Of a DNA stretch of 64,000 nt, positions 44,161-57,000 are shown piece by piece. The notes beneath the pieces are model-generated. The model saw nothing but the letters and a program-made list of their open reading frames with translations. It ran no database searches and had not been told where the DNA came from. The stretch lies in contig NC_030992.1 of NCBI RefSeq assembly GCF_000149955.1, forward strand, positions 669,923-733,922, read 5' to 3'. Positions within the stretch are counted from its first letter, which is position 1, and every line of letters begins with the position of its first letter. This DNA is from Fusarium oxysporum f. sp. lycopersici 4287 (lineage: Eukaryota; Ascomycota; Sordariomycetes; Hypocreales; Nectriaceae). Both the position numbers and the translations under genes were made by a program.

Positions 44161-46800
44161 TGGCACACATCTGTAATGCAAGAGCCGAGGCTGGCACGCT
44201 AGAATCTCGAGCAGAGTCGAAAGATTCGGGCTTCAATACTTCGCTCAAGTGTACCGCGTTGTTGCTGTGTTGTCGGAATGAAAGCGCTGATGAATCCCTG
44301 CCATTGCATAGAGCTCACCGCTGATACATTGTTGCTTTTGTGCCTTTCTTTCCCTTGCTGGTTCATCCAAAAGAAAGTCTCATTTCCCCTGCCCTGTTCA
44401 TTCAATTGATACGCCGTGTGGCGGATGCTCATTCGCCCAGATCCTGATCCCGTGGTCGAGGCTGTTACAATCAATGAGTTGTATCGCGCGCGTGTGTGGG
44501 GGAGAAAACTTCGTCTCTCAGATAGCCACGATAATGTATTACCCGCCCACGAGGCTGCCAAGTTCAATGGTATGCTATTCTGCGTTGGCCTCGATCCCCG
44601 GGGCCGCTCTGTAGCTAGGCCTCACCGGTTTCTGGGGTAGGTTTTTTGAGTTGTTCTGGCCTCGCTGCTGTAGGAGATATCACACTTGGTTCGTCCAATC
44701 AGTTTCGCGGAATGAGATGCGGAATTACCGCCTGGGATAGAACGAGGCCTTATTGTGGCGAGAGGGAACGGGATGTCGGAGGAGGGAAGTCGACGTGTCT
44801 ATGTGCCTCAATTAATGTGTTGTAGATCATTTGAGGGTGTGCAAAGGTGTTGTGATGCTGGCTGTTGTACCCGGTACCAAGAAGCTGGACCGGGAGATGG
44901 CGCGTTGCAAGACAAAGATGTTTATCGGTGTTTTTCGGGAGAGAGGATTCAGTGTGGCTCGATGAATGTATCCGGATGTATGTACTGGCTTCGTCTGTAG
45001 GCGGATTCACTTGTAGGTTTTGTTGAGCTTCTCGTAGGTTGTAGGTCCATCTGAGGGTGAGCTTTCAAGCTCCCAAGCCAATCAAATTCGCCAATTGTCA
45101 GTAATACGGATATAAGTCCCATGAATGTAATTACGTGTGCGCCGAGTGTCTGATCCAGTCGAATTGATATGATTGAAGCGGTTGAGTTTGAGCGTTGCAT
45201 GTTGGCGGTGTGAAAGGTTTAGGGTAGGTAAGATTCGCTGCTTGTCCTTTTGAGTATGATGCTGTGCGTTTCCCAATCATGTTTTCGTGCTATAGCTATT
45301 GTGTTAGTCTTTGGTGATATGAACAGCATTAATAAATGGTAAGAAGTCTAAGGAAACTAGTCGCGAATGTCGTTCGTGAAGTCTGTTGTATCGATGATGG
45401 TTCCATGACGATCATTTCTTGATGAACTTAAGCCTGGGTAATATCCAGCACGACCAAAGGCAAAGTGAATGTGATGAATCTGAGAAAAGCTTCATACTTA
45501 TAGAATAAACCTCCGAGTAAAATACTCGCTTCAATGGTCCGTTTGTGATAAAATGTATCGTCAGTTCTTGGAGCTACCGGGTAGTTGAATTGACTGCTGA
45601 ATCGATCGCTTCACTGGAAGCTGATCTAAAGGGAGTGCGACCAAGAACTTCAAAAAGGGAAGAAAATCAAGATATCAATCTTGAGTTGATGCTAGAGGTA
45701 CTGCGTATCGTGAGATTCCCTGGTTGCGATGTGTCAAGAATCTCCAGCGTGAATATCGCCCAAGACAAGGGCGGAAGGCTCACTCGGACCATTAGTATCC
45801 TGATACGCTGCTGTGAAAAAGAGAGCAGAATCGAGGAATTCTCATTCCAAACTGGCTCGCATGTACTGCATTCAATTGGCATTCTCTTCGCCTGTTCTCG
45901 TGGAAGACGGAGAGAGATGGCACTGCCCAATCTCGAACGGTGTGCCCAGTGACACTTGTCTATCCACCCACTTGAGAGAATAGATATGGGCCTCAGCCGC
46001 GGCAGTCAACGACGGAGGAAGCAAGAGGTTCTAATGGAGTTGTTCGAAAAGGCGTCAACCGGAAATTGCCATACATGAGGCAGTGACTCTGCTCACGATG
46101 TCTTGATACCAGGAATCACCTACACACTCAGTTGTCGTTCCAAAAGAGTCTCAACCGACATAAACAGTGACGACGAGGCTTGATCCAGGGTAGCATTAAG
46201 TCTTCAGCTGTCGTTTATCTACAAATCCTAACAAATCACCATCTCTGGAGCTGACAACCTCCGGACGATGTCCTCCGCGATATCGGTAATCGGCCCCATG
46301 CCGGAGGTTACACCCGGGATCGACAAGATCCATGACCGAGCCTCATCATCCAAGCAAATCTGCACGTCAAAACAGGGTACGAGCGCGTTTACCAACAAGG
46401 TTGCGATGTTCAGCGTGTACCCAGATCAAGACGCTAAACAAGCCCCGTTTGTGTCATTTGCGGAACCGTGACGTGGAGGTTGCATCGAGTACAGCTGAAT
46501 AGAGCTTACGACAGCTATCATATCCACTGGATTTTACGCTTTGGGTGATACAGTGTGTTTTGATTTTCTGGGGAATAGTTGCTGTGATTGGAAATAACCT
46601 GTTGGTTGCAGCTGTCGTTAATCTAAGATCTTATGACGTCACGGAAGGAGGGCAGATGTCATGATACGGATTCCCTGGCATTTTGACGTAGGAGGCGGGG
46701 AATCAAATTCCAGCTGAAGAAATATGAAGGCATAACAACTCTAATCTCCCATTAATCCTACCAAAAACGTTGGAGACTGCAACGTTCTACGGTAGACATC
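44161..46800. other. Intergenic, no firm gene
   Basis: 2.6 kb. A 135-codon plus frame (45545-45952) and a 67-codon plus frame (46268-46471) are open but show no domain, no start context of note and no splice partner. The 46500-46800 end is the promoter of the DUF3292 gene. Confidence 0.45.
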
Positions 46801-48879
46801 ATGGCTACAGCAGAGGACCCAAACCGTAGCTTCACAGCAAGCAACACAGGAAGCGAACCAGAAATAATAGAACAACACCAAGAAGAAGCCCCAACCGTCA
46901 GCCACTCCCTCGCCGAAGAATCCCAAAACTTTGAAGAAAAAGGCGCAGCGCAGCTTGAGCACGGCGATGTCGAAGTCAAGAATCTAGGATGGAACGAACC
47001 TCCCCGCGTCGTGCCCCCGCTGGTGGGAGGCTTGAAGAATGAAGATGTCTGGGCTTTGATACGACGCTTCGATAAGCAGGTCTTCTACGTCAGGAGTATC
47101 GAGGAGCCACCGCTGGGAATGCTGGATATGAACATTGCGGACGAAGAAGAGTTTTCGCCTGAGAAGCTCAGGGCGCAGATCGAGCGACTTTATGTTTCGG
47201 TTTTTGCGCAGTTGTTTTCGTTTTGGAAGCATATTGTGCGTCTTCGCTCTTGGAGGGAGTATCAGCGAACATCTGCGTTCCTCGCAGTATACACCCTCGC
47301 ATGGCTTCTCGATATTCTTGGTCCCACGATCATTGTCTTCCTCATGGTACTCATCTGGTCCCACGAGGCCCGCGATATCTGTTTCCCTGGAGCACCACCC
47401 TCGATAATCGACTCCAAGACAGGAGGTGTCAAGAAACCAGCAGCTGGTGTTCTGGCCTCCGATGATTCAGTCACTGGTGCGCCGGAGAAGCACAAGGGCG
47501 AAGCAGTTGAACAGGAAGCTCATAGCTTTGTGACGAGCTTGTCTACGGTATGTTCAGGCGTAAGATTTGCTTTTTTGATCCTTGAAGTATGCAGACTGAG
47601 TGATTTGTAGATTGTTGTTAGCACGGCTGCGGGTAAACACCCCCAGACGGATCCCGACGATGATAGCGCTGCGCCCGATCCGACGAAACTTACTGAAGAG
47701 GCCACCGAGGCTAGACAGAAGTCTGTGGGAGAGAATACTCATGCTGAACATAACAGGGCCAAGAAGCCGGTTTCGAACGCTGTTTGGGACAAGGCGCGTC
47801 CGACGATGCATATGATTGCTGACTTTGTTGATACCTGGGAGCGATTCGGCAATGCCTTGAGTCCGGCAGCGCCTTTCCATCGCCATCGACCTAAGTTTAT
47901 CCTCATTGGTGTTCTTGTACCTATGCTTCTCGGAGCTTGGTTCACGACTCCGTACATGGCGATGAAAGGAATGGGATTTGCTGCTGGCTTTGGATTCTTC
48001 GGTGATCCCATCATCACACCCGCTATGAACTTCATCAACAGGACGTATCCCCGCTGGGAGAAGTATGTCGAGTTGCGAAACACTATTCTTCGAGGCGTTC
48101 CTACAAATGCGCAGTTGGCTATCACTCTTCTTCGCATCGGTGAAAAGAACAAGGCTCCTCTGCCACCCCCTCCTTCTTCCGACGTGCCTCCCCCGACTGT
48201 TCCCCATGAGACTGCTGGAGAGGGTTTGGAACATCTAGGTGTGTAATACTCATTGACTAAAGTTCAGCACATACTAACACCACCAGAAGGAGTATCACAG
48301 AGCGAAATCGCCGAGGCTGTCCAGCCTGATCAAAACATTATCCACGAAGATGAACACGAGGAGGAAGAGGAAAAGACAAAGCACAAGAAATCTCATCGCA
48401 TCATGAACTTTATCCGTGGTACAGCAAAGGGTGGTGTTACAACTGCTCTGGCCGCCGACAAAGCGAAAGCCAAAGCAGGTGCTCACCACGCAAAGAATCG
48501 TCTCGGTGTAGTCAAAGGCCAAGAACCGTATCCTCTCACCGGCCCAATTCGCTTCCCAGCGCGGTACAAGGGAAAGAAGGGCCATGCTTACATTACGGCC
48601 ACGGCTACAACGCCTGCTGTTAGTTGGACGACTGAGCTAGGAGATGTGAAGCCCGCTTGGACTGCTACGATTGGCGATATCGAGGAATTGAAGAAGATGG
48701 GTGGTCTTGGGTGGAAGAGTAAGATCATTGTCGGCTGGGCAATGGGGAGTGAGATTGTGGATGGTTTGATGATCAGGACGAAGGATGGGCAAGAACATCA
48801 TCTCACGGCGGTCTCTATGCGGGATCAGTTGTTCAACAGGTTGATCTCCATGGGAAACCAGATGTGGGAGGCGTGGTAG
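46801..48879 (+). CDS. DUF3292-family membrane protein
   Basis: Exons 46801-47547, 47611-48238 and 48287-48879 encode 655 residues. Introns are 63 and 48 nt; the second has a CTAAC branch point. The acidic N-terminus (1-75) is followed by a conserved-looking block (LVGGLKNEDVWALIRRFDKQ). Two membrane segments come next (about 160-195, SAFLAVYTLAWLLDILGPTI) and a further pair after the first intron (about 355-400, FILIGVLVPMLLGAWF ... GFAAGFGFFGDPII). The C-terminal third has an acidic/lysine-rich linker and a beta-rich PH- or GRAM-like region (about 510-655, IRFPARYKGKKGHAYITAT, GLMIRTKDGQEHHLTAVSMR). The overall layout matches fungal DUF3292 (PF11696), recalled from memory. Function unknown; a lipid-contact or organelle-membrane role is only a guess. 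Confidence 0.85.
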
Positions 48880-49340
48880 ACCCGTCTTTTGGGAAACATC
48901 TTGATTCGGTAGGTGTCTGGAGTTTGGTGATGGAATCATGATACTCTTTGATACCAGGAACACGAAGTACGATGTGGAATCAATGTTTGGAATCAATTGA
49001 ATTATAAGTCTAGACCTCGCTAGTTGAAGCATTGGTTGAACAAAAGATCCTGCTTTGTAATCTCGTGAGTCCACTGAGGATTTCAATACATACCTTAAAT
49101 CCTCCAAACAATCGTGTCAAACGTGGGGAAAGTGGGACAACTCGACAGGGTGACGTCAATTGACTACAGAGGAGAGCTTACAGATCAATCATATCTGCAA
49201 CAAACCTGCAGCAGCACCTGTGACAACTCGGCCGAGGTCGCTCAAAGGTGGGGGATAAAAGGTGATACAAGAAAACAAGAATATCCTCCCCCAATTCCCT
49301 ATTTCTGTACAAGATCGTCTCATCGCAAGCTAAACCCATC
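48880..49340. promoter_or_regulatory. Promoter of the metallo-beta-lactamase-fold gene
   Basis: 460 bp between two plus-strand genes. A TACAAGAAAACAAGAATATC purine-rich leader precedes the ATG at 49341. No gene. Confidence 0.4.
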
Positions 49341-50258
49341 ATGAGCTTCACCCCAGAGCCCTACGACCCCATCACTGCCGATTCATGGCTCGTCTGCGAT
49401 ACTTGCGGAACTCAATTCCCCACGTCTGATCGCAGCACCCTCAAGACATGTCACATCTGCGATGACCCGCGCCAATTCGTCCCGCCGTCTGGACAGTCGT
49501 TCTCTACGCTGGGGGAATTGAAAAACAAGCATAAAAACGAATGGACTAAGTGTTCTTCTGATGAGAATATCACGTTCATCTCGTCGGTGCCGAAATTGGC
49601 TATTGGACAGCGTGCTATTCTTATCAAAACGCCAGAGGGCAATATTCTCTGGGATTGTATCACGCTGCTTGATGATGAGACTGTTGAGAGGATTAAGAGT
49701 GAGGGAGGGTTGAAGGCGATTGTTATAAGTCATCCGCATTTTTACAGCACCCATGTTCAATGGGCTCGCGCATTCAATTGTCCAGTGTATCTCTCCGCCG
49801 AAGACAAAATCTGGACAACCTTCTCCTCACCACATCAAATCTTCCTCACGACCCTCGGAACGCCCATCCTCTCCACAGCCAAAGCCATCAAGCTCGGCGG
49901 GCACTTCCCAGGCTCCATGGTGCTACACTACAACTCACGGCTGTTCATAGCCGACACGCTTATGACGACGGCGTCAGGCGTCGGGAACTGGAGTGTAGAC
50001 GCCACCGGTGAATCGCGGTCCCGACCGGCTGGGTTGAACTCTTTCTCGTTCCTGTGGAGCATTCCGAACTTCATTCCTCTGGGTGTTGGGGAGATGGCGA
50101 GGATGTGGGGGATTCTGAAGGGGTATGAGTTTGGGGCTACGCATGGTGGGTTTATGGGGATGGATATTGAGAGTGAGGATGTCAAGGGGAGGGTTTTGGA
50201 GAGTATGAAGATACAGGCTGGGTTTATTGGGGATAAAGCGTTTGAGGAGAAGCTGTGA
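49341..50258 (+). CDS. Zinc-ribbon plus metallo-beta-lactamase-fold protein
   Basis: Intronless, 305 residues. A small zinc-binding module at the N-terminus uses Cys19/Cys22 (CDTC) and Cys37/Cys40 (CHIC). It is followed by a metallo-beta-lactamase-like fold: GNILWDC (strand before the active site), ISHPHFYSTH (130-138) in place of the canonical HxHxDH, and GGHFPGSMVLHY supplying a later histidine near 188. His131, His133 and His138 are kept but the Asp is Ser, so hydrolase activity is uncertain. RLFIADTL follows, matching the usual metal-bridging Asp position. Related fungal proteins are annotated only as MBL-fold proteins. It reads toward a small minus-strand gene, with 214 bp between stops. 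Confidence 0.85.
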   Translation: MSFTPEPYDPITADSWLVCDTCGTQFPTSDRSTLKTCHICDDPRQFVPPSGQSFSTLGELKNKHKNEWTKCSSDENITFISSVPKLAIGQRAILIKTPEGNILWDCITLLDDETVERIKSEGGLKAIVISHPHFYSTHVQWARAFNCPVYLSAEDKIWTTFSSPHQIFLTTLGTPILSTAKAIKLGGHFPGSMVLHYNSRLFIADTLMTTASGVGNWSVDATGESRSRPAGLNSFSFLWSIPNFIPLGVGEMARMWGILKGYEFGATHGGFMGMDIESEDVKGRVLESMKIQAGFIGDKAFEEKL

Positions 50259-50472
50259 TGTGTGATGTATATCGGTTGCTTTTCGTGTATCGAGTATGAG
50301 AGATGAGAGATGATAACGATGTTGTTCAATTAAAAATATGTAAATAAATCAGGGCCATTCTGATATCTGGGTATCGATCAAGTATTTAACGTGCATCCAA
50401 CTCCTGCTCATGCATCTCAGTCTTTCCATCCATCAACGCCATAAACCCAATTGATAAAAAGGTACGCAAAGC

Positions 50473-50937
50473 TCAGTCCTTCTTCCAGAACTTCCACTTC
50501 TGCTTCATCGGCGACGATGGACATAGATAGCGGTTCAGTAGCTCTCGACCCTCATCAGGAAGATCGATGACAGATTCATTGAGCGTATCGATAATAAAGC
50601 GATTCGCTATTAACAATTAGTATCAATTCAACACCCAATCCTAAGAAAGAGGGAACTTACGCATCAAGTCAACGCCGCATTCGCCAGCATCAATGGCCAT
50701 ATCGATCCTCGTGGAATTATAACATCCATATCGAAGTTGCAGCTCAAGCATACATCTCCAGAGCTCCCTCGTCTCATCGAGGCTCATGCCTTCGCAGCTG
50801 CGTTCAGAACATGTGCTTGCTTGGCGGGATCGTTGGTTATCGTGGTGGGATTGTTTTGGTAGAGGGATTGCCTCGTCGCAGGGGGGACTCCACATGGCGG
50901 GGAGGGAGAGAGGGCCTGGATGATTCTCGCGATACAT
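50473..50937 (-). CDS. Small hypothetical protein, two exons
   Basis: Exons 50937-50661 and 50606-50473 encode 136 residues. The 54-nt intron has a GTAAGT donor and TACTAAT branch point, phase 1. The first 55 residues are polar and Pro/Ser/His-rich. Then comes a probable helical region (SLDETRELWRCMLELQLRYG, IDMAIDAGECGVDLM) and after the junction NRFIIDTLNESVIDLPDEGR with a strongly basic/aromatic end (KQKWKFWKKD). The clean splice and continuing helical character on both sides support a real gene. No family recognised, no signal peptide. Confidence 0.6.
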
Positions 50938-53211
50938 TTTGGGTGGTGATGACAATAGGCTTGAATGGTTGAAGATGAATGTTGAGAAGAAGGAGTTGAG
51001 GTCTTATATAAACAGCCTCAATTATCTTCTCCTTTCTTTTTTTCCTCGCCCTTTTCTTGATTTCAGGCTCGTGAGTTGTCTCTGCTGTAGTGGGGTTTTC
51101 ACTTCACACTTCTGGCCCAATATGACAGGCAGACCCCTGCTTATTTATATCAAAGCGTAGCTCCGAACAAAACAAACAAAAAATCAGGGCGAGCCCGATT
51201 AAGTTATACTAACGAACCTGTCCCACGGTGAGTGCCGCAGACAAACAAACAGGAGGGTGGGAAGCTTTACGCAGTCAGCGGGAGAGCGCCACTTTGAGGG
51301 TCTGAGACAGCTGGGAGCTCTTGTTGATGAGCCAAGAAAGGCGTCAGTGAGTCACATGTGGGAATAAAACATGCTTAAGTCCGTGTAATCAGTGAGTTTA
51401 CGGCCACGATATTGTCATCAGGGTTGGTGTCATCATCGGAACATAGCCTGACGGAATAATATCACAAGTGATCGACTTTGCATACGAGAAGAGACGGGAG
51501 AGAGAGAAAATCCTTTCGGCAGTTTGAGTACGTACTGGGCCAGTTGACCTGTCACTCGACGCCAAGTTAGTGCATGATCTGCGGACCATGGATGGATTGA
51601 GGCTTGCAAGCCTGATCTGATGCCCAAGACCAAGAATCAAGATTAGGGGTCACAAGGACAGGCTTGTGATAACGACGACGCCAAAGACAGGGCGGTTCGA
51701 TAAGCTTTTGCCTAACAGCAGTGGCATGGATGATAGAACCATGACGACGGATAGAAGATAGCAGAAGCATACTGCGGTCTACGGGATAAGTAGCAGTGAT
51801 TTGAGGTCTGTTACTGTACCCGTGAAAGCCGCTATAGCCGGGTAGAGTAAACATCATTGATTTTTTGTCTTCTTGAGTCACAGTCACATTTCACAGTCGC
51901 ATCTTAAGCCAAGACTGGTTTAAGGCTGAGGGAGGAAACATCCGGTTGCCCCGCCCCATAAAATAGGTACATACATAGCACGGGAGGACCCTGGGTTCCA
52001 CTGGCAGAGGAGCCCTTTTAGTGACTGAAGTCTCAAGTAATTGAATGTACCGGATAACGTTGAGTTGGACAGTTCAGTATATTCGTTGAAGCGGTCAAGA
52101 CTGTGGCTCTGAGAAAGCAGTTGAGGCAGTGTTTCTCAACGTTTCACCCAAATGCAAGGGATATACGTTCACCGCCAAGACCACAATTCACAATTACGTG
52201 GCGTACAATACAAACTCAACCACAGTCATGAACAAAAACTGCGCCTCGGACAAAACACGTGCTATTTTTTTCTTTCTTCTTCCTTCTTTTTTTTCCGATA
52301 TAGCAATCAACATACCTTGCATGGTCATCTCCGAGCAGCTGGTATTTTATTAATACTTTTGTGGCGTTAGATCTTTGGCTGTGGCGCACTTTCCCCAGAT
52401 GCCACCTTGGATCTATTGTTCCAGATCGTGAGTTAAGCTTGGACTTGGTGAAGAAGGTTCTGAGCGACTGGTACTTCGTGTGTGGATTGGGTTGGGCTAG
52501 GAGGTTTGGTGGTTTGTGGTTGGAGAGAAGGTTTGGTAAGTGTGAAATCTCCACATGGCATAGGCAGATGGCATGTTGCATCAGGTTTCTTGAATACTGA
52601 TCATATCACGAACAATTGAGACATTGGTTCATCGCTGAAGCAAAGGAGAGTCTAATTGGTGCATGGGTTTTTGTTCAATGGCCTTTGAACGGCTTGTAGG
52701 TTAGCTGCTGCCCAAGGGTGCTTCCGAATGATTGACTCTCATCCATATCCCAAAGCGTCACCTGAGTGAATACCCTACCTGGCCGCCTGGATACCCTCAA
52801 ACGCTTCACATTAAATAGATCGATCTTCAAAGCTGAAGCAAAAATATCTTAAGACTGATAACCGAGTCGATCACAATAATCTCCGTCAATAGTCACAAAC
52901 TAGCGCTTGCTAGTTCGCCATTCAGCTGCAATCTCTCTTGTCAAGGGGAGGCAAAAAAGCCCAGGACCTCTTATCTAAGTGATAAAAAGACTTAGGTAAA
53001 CTTAATATATCTTATTAGTACTTTAGAGCAGTTTATTTTGGCACCCTGATTCAACGTCAGAGGTTTTCTTGCTCCCTGAGGGCCTGTCAACATCTAGAAC
53101 CCAATAGTTTAATCTCCTATTCCATAGAAAAAAAGTCTTCAGAATTGACGATGGGGTAATTCCGCTCCTTCATCTGCTTTGGCAGTCGTCGCTCGTTATT
53201 TTATCGTCAAT
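50938..53211. other. Intergenic with MITE-like copy 2
   Basis: 2.3 kb between two divergent genes. Short frames only. A small hairpin, AACTAGC-GCTT-GCTAGTT, sits near 52898-52915, just before the MITE-like element at 52942. Confidence 0.5.
52942..53080 (-). mobile_element. MITE-like element, copy 2
   Basis: About 139 bp, inverted relative to copy 1 at 12200-12337. Its reverse-complement reads CTCAGGGAGCAAGAAAAC at the start, then the shared core blocks CAGGGTGCCAAAATAAACT and TTTTTATCACTTA; the other end is CAAGGGGAGGCAAAAAAGC. It ends 131 bp before the start codon of the secreted-protein gene. Confidence 0.65.
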
Positions 53212-54026
53212 ATGCGTTTCGCGCTTCTATGGTCGCTGCTTGCGGCGGATGCTGCGGTCGCCAGTGTATGTAAACCTCGCCAGTCAAGTGGTTCAAGTAA
53301 GTACTTCTACAATGTCTGGTGGAATTGAGGAACTAATTGTCAACAGGCACGGCTGCGACCGCTGAGATTGAGACTACGACGACAACTTTTGTCGAGTTAT
53401 CCACCAGCATCGCGACGTCGACAGTGGAAGATGTAACCATCACCGAAGCTGCAACCACTGTCGACACCAGCACCGAAACCACTGCTTCAACGCTCACAGT
53501 CGCCGAAACAACAACAAGCGACATCGCCGGTCCCCTCGAAACCTTCATTCTGACCGCAAAGGTCGAGGGCACCGTCAGCGAAGAGCTCTCAGGCGCAGAC
53601 CGCGATGGTTCGCCGGTAGTATGGCCAACACCACGCTTCATCGCCAGCGGTCCATTGATCATCTCCATCGACTCCACGACTAGTTATCTCCAAACAAGTG
53701 GCGGATTCTACCTATGTGTTGCATACGGAGATGGTACTACACCCAACGGTGTCAAGCTTTGCAGTGCCGAGTCGCTGAACAATCCTGCATTTGGCGCCCT
53801 TACGTGCGAGCAGACGGAGGATCGGAAGATTGCATGTGAAGCTCAAGCTGGACAGTGCATTAGTGATGGTGAGAATAACGTATGCTCTCAGCTTCCGGGG
53901 ACGTATGATCAGTTCTACTATTACAGGGGACTCTTTAATGGGGTTTATCTCGGTATTGGGTCTGCTGTTAATACCGATGAGAGCCAGCATCCTGTTGAGC
54001 TCAAGGCCAGACGAAGCAGTGCATGA
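53212..54026 (+). CDS. Small secreted Ser/Thr-rich, Cys-containing protein
   Basis: Exons 53212-53296 and 53347-54026 (50-nt intron, phase 1) encode 254 residues. A signal peptide is visible (MRFALLWSLLAADAAVAS). A Thr/Ser-rich segment (about 28-85, TTTTTFVELSTSIATSTVED and similar) suits O-glycosylation. A globular C-terminal part (about 90-245) has six cysteines (YLC, KLC, LTC, IAC, GQC, NVC), enough for three disulfides. There is no GPI-anchor-like tail; it ends KARRSSA. The layout is that of fungal cell-wall or secreted proteins, some of which act at host or microbe interfaces; no known family matched. The MITE-like element lies immediately upstream. Confidence 0.8.
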
Positions 54027-57000
54027 TGCATTCAGTTAGCTACTTAAGCATACATCATCTAGAAGAGATAATGAACAACTGCCATAAATCTGTGCATCAT
54101 GAGCTGAAGACCCCATGTCGTCACACCTCGAAGCTTCCCAGTCACGGCGACTTCCCCTCAACGATCCAACGTTCCAGACCCGTTATGTCACTTCAGCCCT
54201 AAACCTTCATAGCTAGGACACGAGGTAATGTAGTCCGGGCTGCTGGGTCTCAAGCTTTATGCAGTCAGCTCACTAATGTCGGCACCACCGGATGTTTGCA
54301 GCTTGAGTTAGTGAGAGTCAATGGGCGTTAACGTTGCTGCCTGTTAGCACTTTAAACAGTAATATTAATAGCGCTTACATAACCGAAACAGTAATGCTTG
54401 GAAGCGTCCGACTTTGACGTCAATTCAATGGAGTTTGTTTGCTTGCTAAATTCTGACGGTGAGGGGAATCTTGGTGACAGGCGCTGAGATGCGTGGTTGG
54501 GATAAGCTCCAGGAAGATGAACGCTCGCCGATGACTCACAACGTCAAGCTTGTAATAACTGAAAAGTTGACCGGAGAATGATTTAACTCCTTCGCAAGCT
54601 GAACTCGCTGGCAAACGGTGCAGGAGGTAGCAACCGACGAAGGAAGAGAACTTGGTGATGACTCGCTGAGAACTACGACATTGGACGGGACTGGAGACGA
54701 CAGTTTGCGTCTTGAAGGCGATAAGAAGGAACCCCGAAGCCAAAGTGACGAGAAAGTTCTCTGGTTTTGAGAGGCATGGGCTCAACTTGCATGTCGGGCA
54801 CGTTCCGCGACTGCATCCTCATGGATGTGAAAGATCAAGAGAGCAATCTTACACTTCAAAGGGCGCGCATATAGAAAACTCTCGTCGGGGCACTGATCGA
54901 AAGACGCATTGGTCTGATAGCACTGAGAACTGCAAAGGAGTTTCACAAAATGGTGACGGAGAGAATATCCTCCCTCACGAGCGCGGTCGATGACACCAGA
55001 CTATGCCAATAAATGCCATCAGCTTCTATAGTACTTCGACTCTTCGACGACCAACATATACTTACCGGGGCGCCATATAAATTATCGCCAGCCAGCCTTA
55101 AACCTCTCATCTCTTCCCTCATCCGAATCAGTACGTCACCTCATCTACATGTCTCTTCCCAGTACCAGCGATGCCCAAACTCTGCATCGTCTAGCGCTTG
55201 AAGCCGTATAAGAATCCTGGGGTCTTGAACGAATACCAGCAGGACAGTGCGTGAGGACGACGGATACAGCTTTTGAAGGACGTCGTTGTGTTGATACGAT
55301 TCGCTGAAGAATCGAATCCCGCGCTGCTCTCCCCTTGCTCTTGAAGACGATATGACAAGTTCCCATAGCAGACATAGTCAGTGGTACTTGGGTCGCTGAG
55401 CTCGGCCTGTACGCCAGCGAGGTTGAAAACCTTTCTGATGAGGTTCTTGTAGACACTTGGCGGATTTTACAGACTGGTGGCCGCGTTTCCGCAATGAAAT
55501 GTCATGAGTAGGTGACGACAGCTGGCGACGCTTTCCAGGCATAGCAGCCGTGCGAAACGAATGGGCCCTTCTGAAGGACGAGCAGCTAGAGAAAGCATGA
55601 AGCTCAAACCGGTGCACCTACAATTGAGATGAGAGTGATGGCATCCCTCACCAAAGATGGGTGCGTCAAAGTCCCGTTTTGTTGCGGAGAGTGCTTCTCA
55701 CAGCAGCTCTGCTTCATATGGCTCAACACTAAAACATCACCAACTATAGTAGCTTCACGTTGAACGGATCTGGTGTTCCGAGACACGGACGAATCGTACA
55801 AGGGACCACTCATACGCAGCCTACCATAGCGTCTTCAACCATAGTCGTCGCTGCATGTTGAAGAAATGTGTACGCCTATCAGGGCACATTGCAGGTCTCG
55901 CGTGTCCCGTTTTGTGTATACAACCGTCGCTACATCTAAAACATACACATGTTTGTAGTTATTCCGACAATTAGTAACAGAAAGGTTGTCTAGCGGTTGA
56001 TCTCCCGCGTATGGCCGGGTTTGGTACAGTATCCTGCGGTTGGTTATCAGGAGTGCCACTGCTATCAGCTTCCTTGAAACTCGAATAAGGTATGGTGTAT
56101 CTTTCGGTTCTCGAACTGGCTGTGGAACCCGTATCCTCGGGCTCTGATAACAGATCCATTTTCCACGTGCGTATCGTGAGTACCTCTGAAGGACTAGCAA
56201 GGAGAGTGAGAGCACTAAGGTACAGATGAGAACAAGATACACGACACTGCAATTCAGATGCGTCTTCCAATTAATGTTGCCCTTGGTAAATACAGAACAC
56301 CTAAGGGAACACCGAGTAAAAAGTATCCCATCCTGCCGTCCCCTCCACCATGTTCAACAGATGGACCTCACTCGCAACAAGGAGCCCAGAGGCATAGGGC
56401 GCTCGACATATTATCCCAAGAATACTCTATCACTAATAAGGAGTCATTTATTAAATTTGAGCGATGTCTGGTTCTATATATATACACCGCAGCAGGCAGT
56501 TCGTAAAGCCTAGTCGTGATGTATTCGTCGATCCGTCCCTACTTGGGCGCACTGATCCATGACCGATAGAAGTATGCCTTTGCAGTCTGACCAGAACAGT
56601 GAATAAAAGAGCAAAAATTCTCTGGGCGTTATACTGCCTATGATGAATGCCTTCATGAGAGGAGATGGAGGGCGGAGTGGCAGAGTGGTCCCAAGGACAT
56701 CTTGAGCGAACATGGCAAAATCTTTTTGACAAATACATTGCATAGTAACAACAATAAGCCGCGCTTGAAGGGCAAGAATCCACTGAAATGTTTGAGGTAA
56801 GTAATCATGGCAGTCCCGAGTGCAAAGCTTAGCTCAAGGTCAAATTGTCTTGATCACTTGCGGCTGCTGAGTTTACCATCAATTTCACAAGATCCATGCC
56901 TTCCGCACATGTTCACTTCACTGAAGTCATTTAGGTGCTAAAGCAGTAGGCGTGAGAAGCAAATGTCTGGCGTGACTTCCTTCAGCATTCGCCGAGGCGG

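Noticed and set aside
45545..45952. 135-codon plus frame between the lyase relic and the DUF3292 gene
   Set aside because: Open but with no domain, signal or splice partner; not enough to call a gene.
56665..56720. GGCAGAGTGGTC, resembling the D-arm of a Leu/Ser tRNA
   Set aside because: No matching T-arm, anticodon arm or acceptor stem can be folded downstream.
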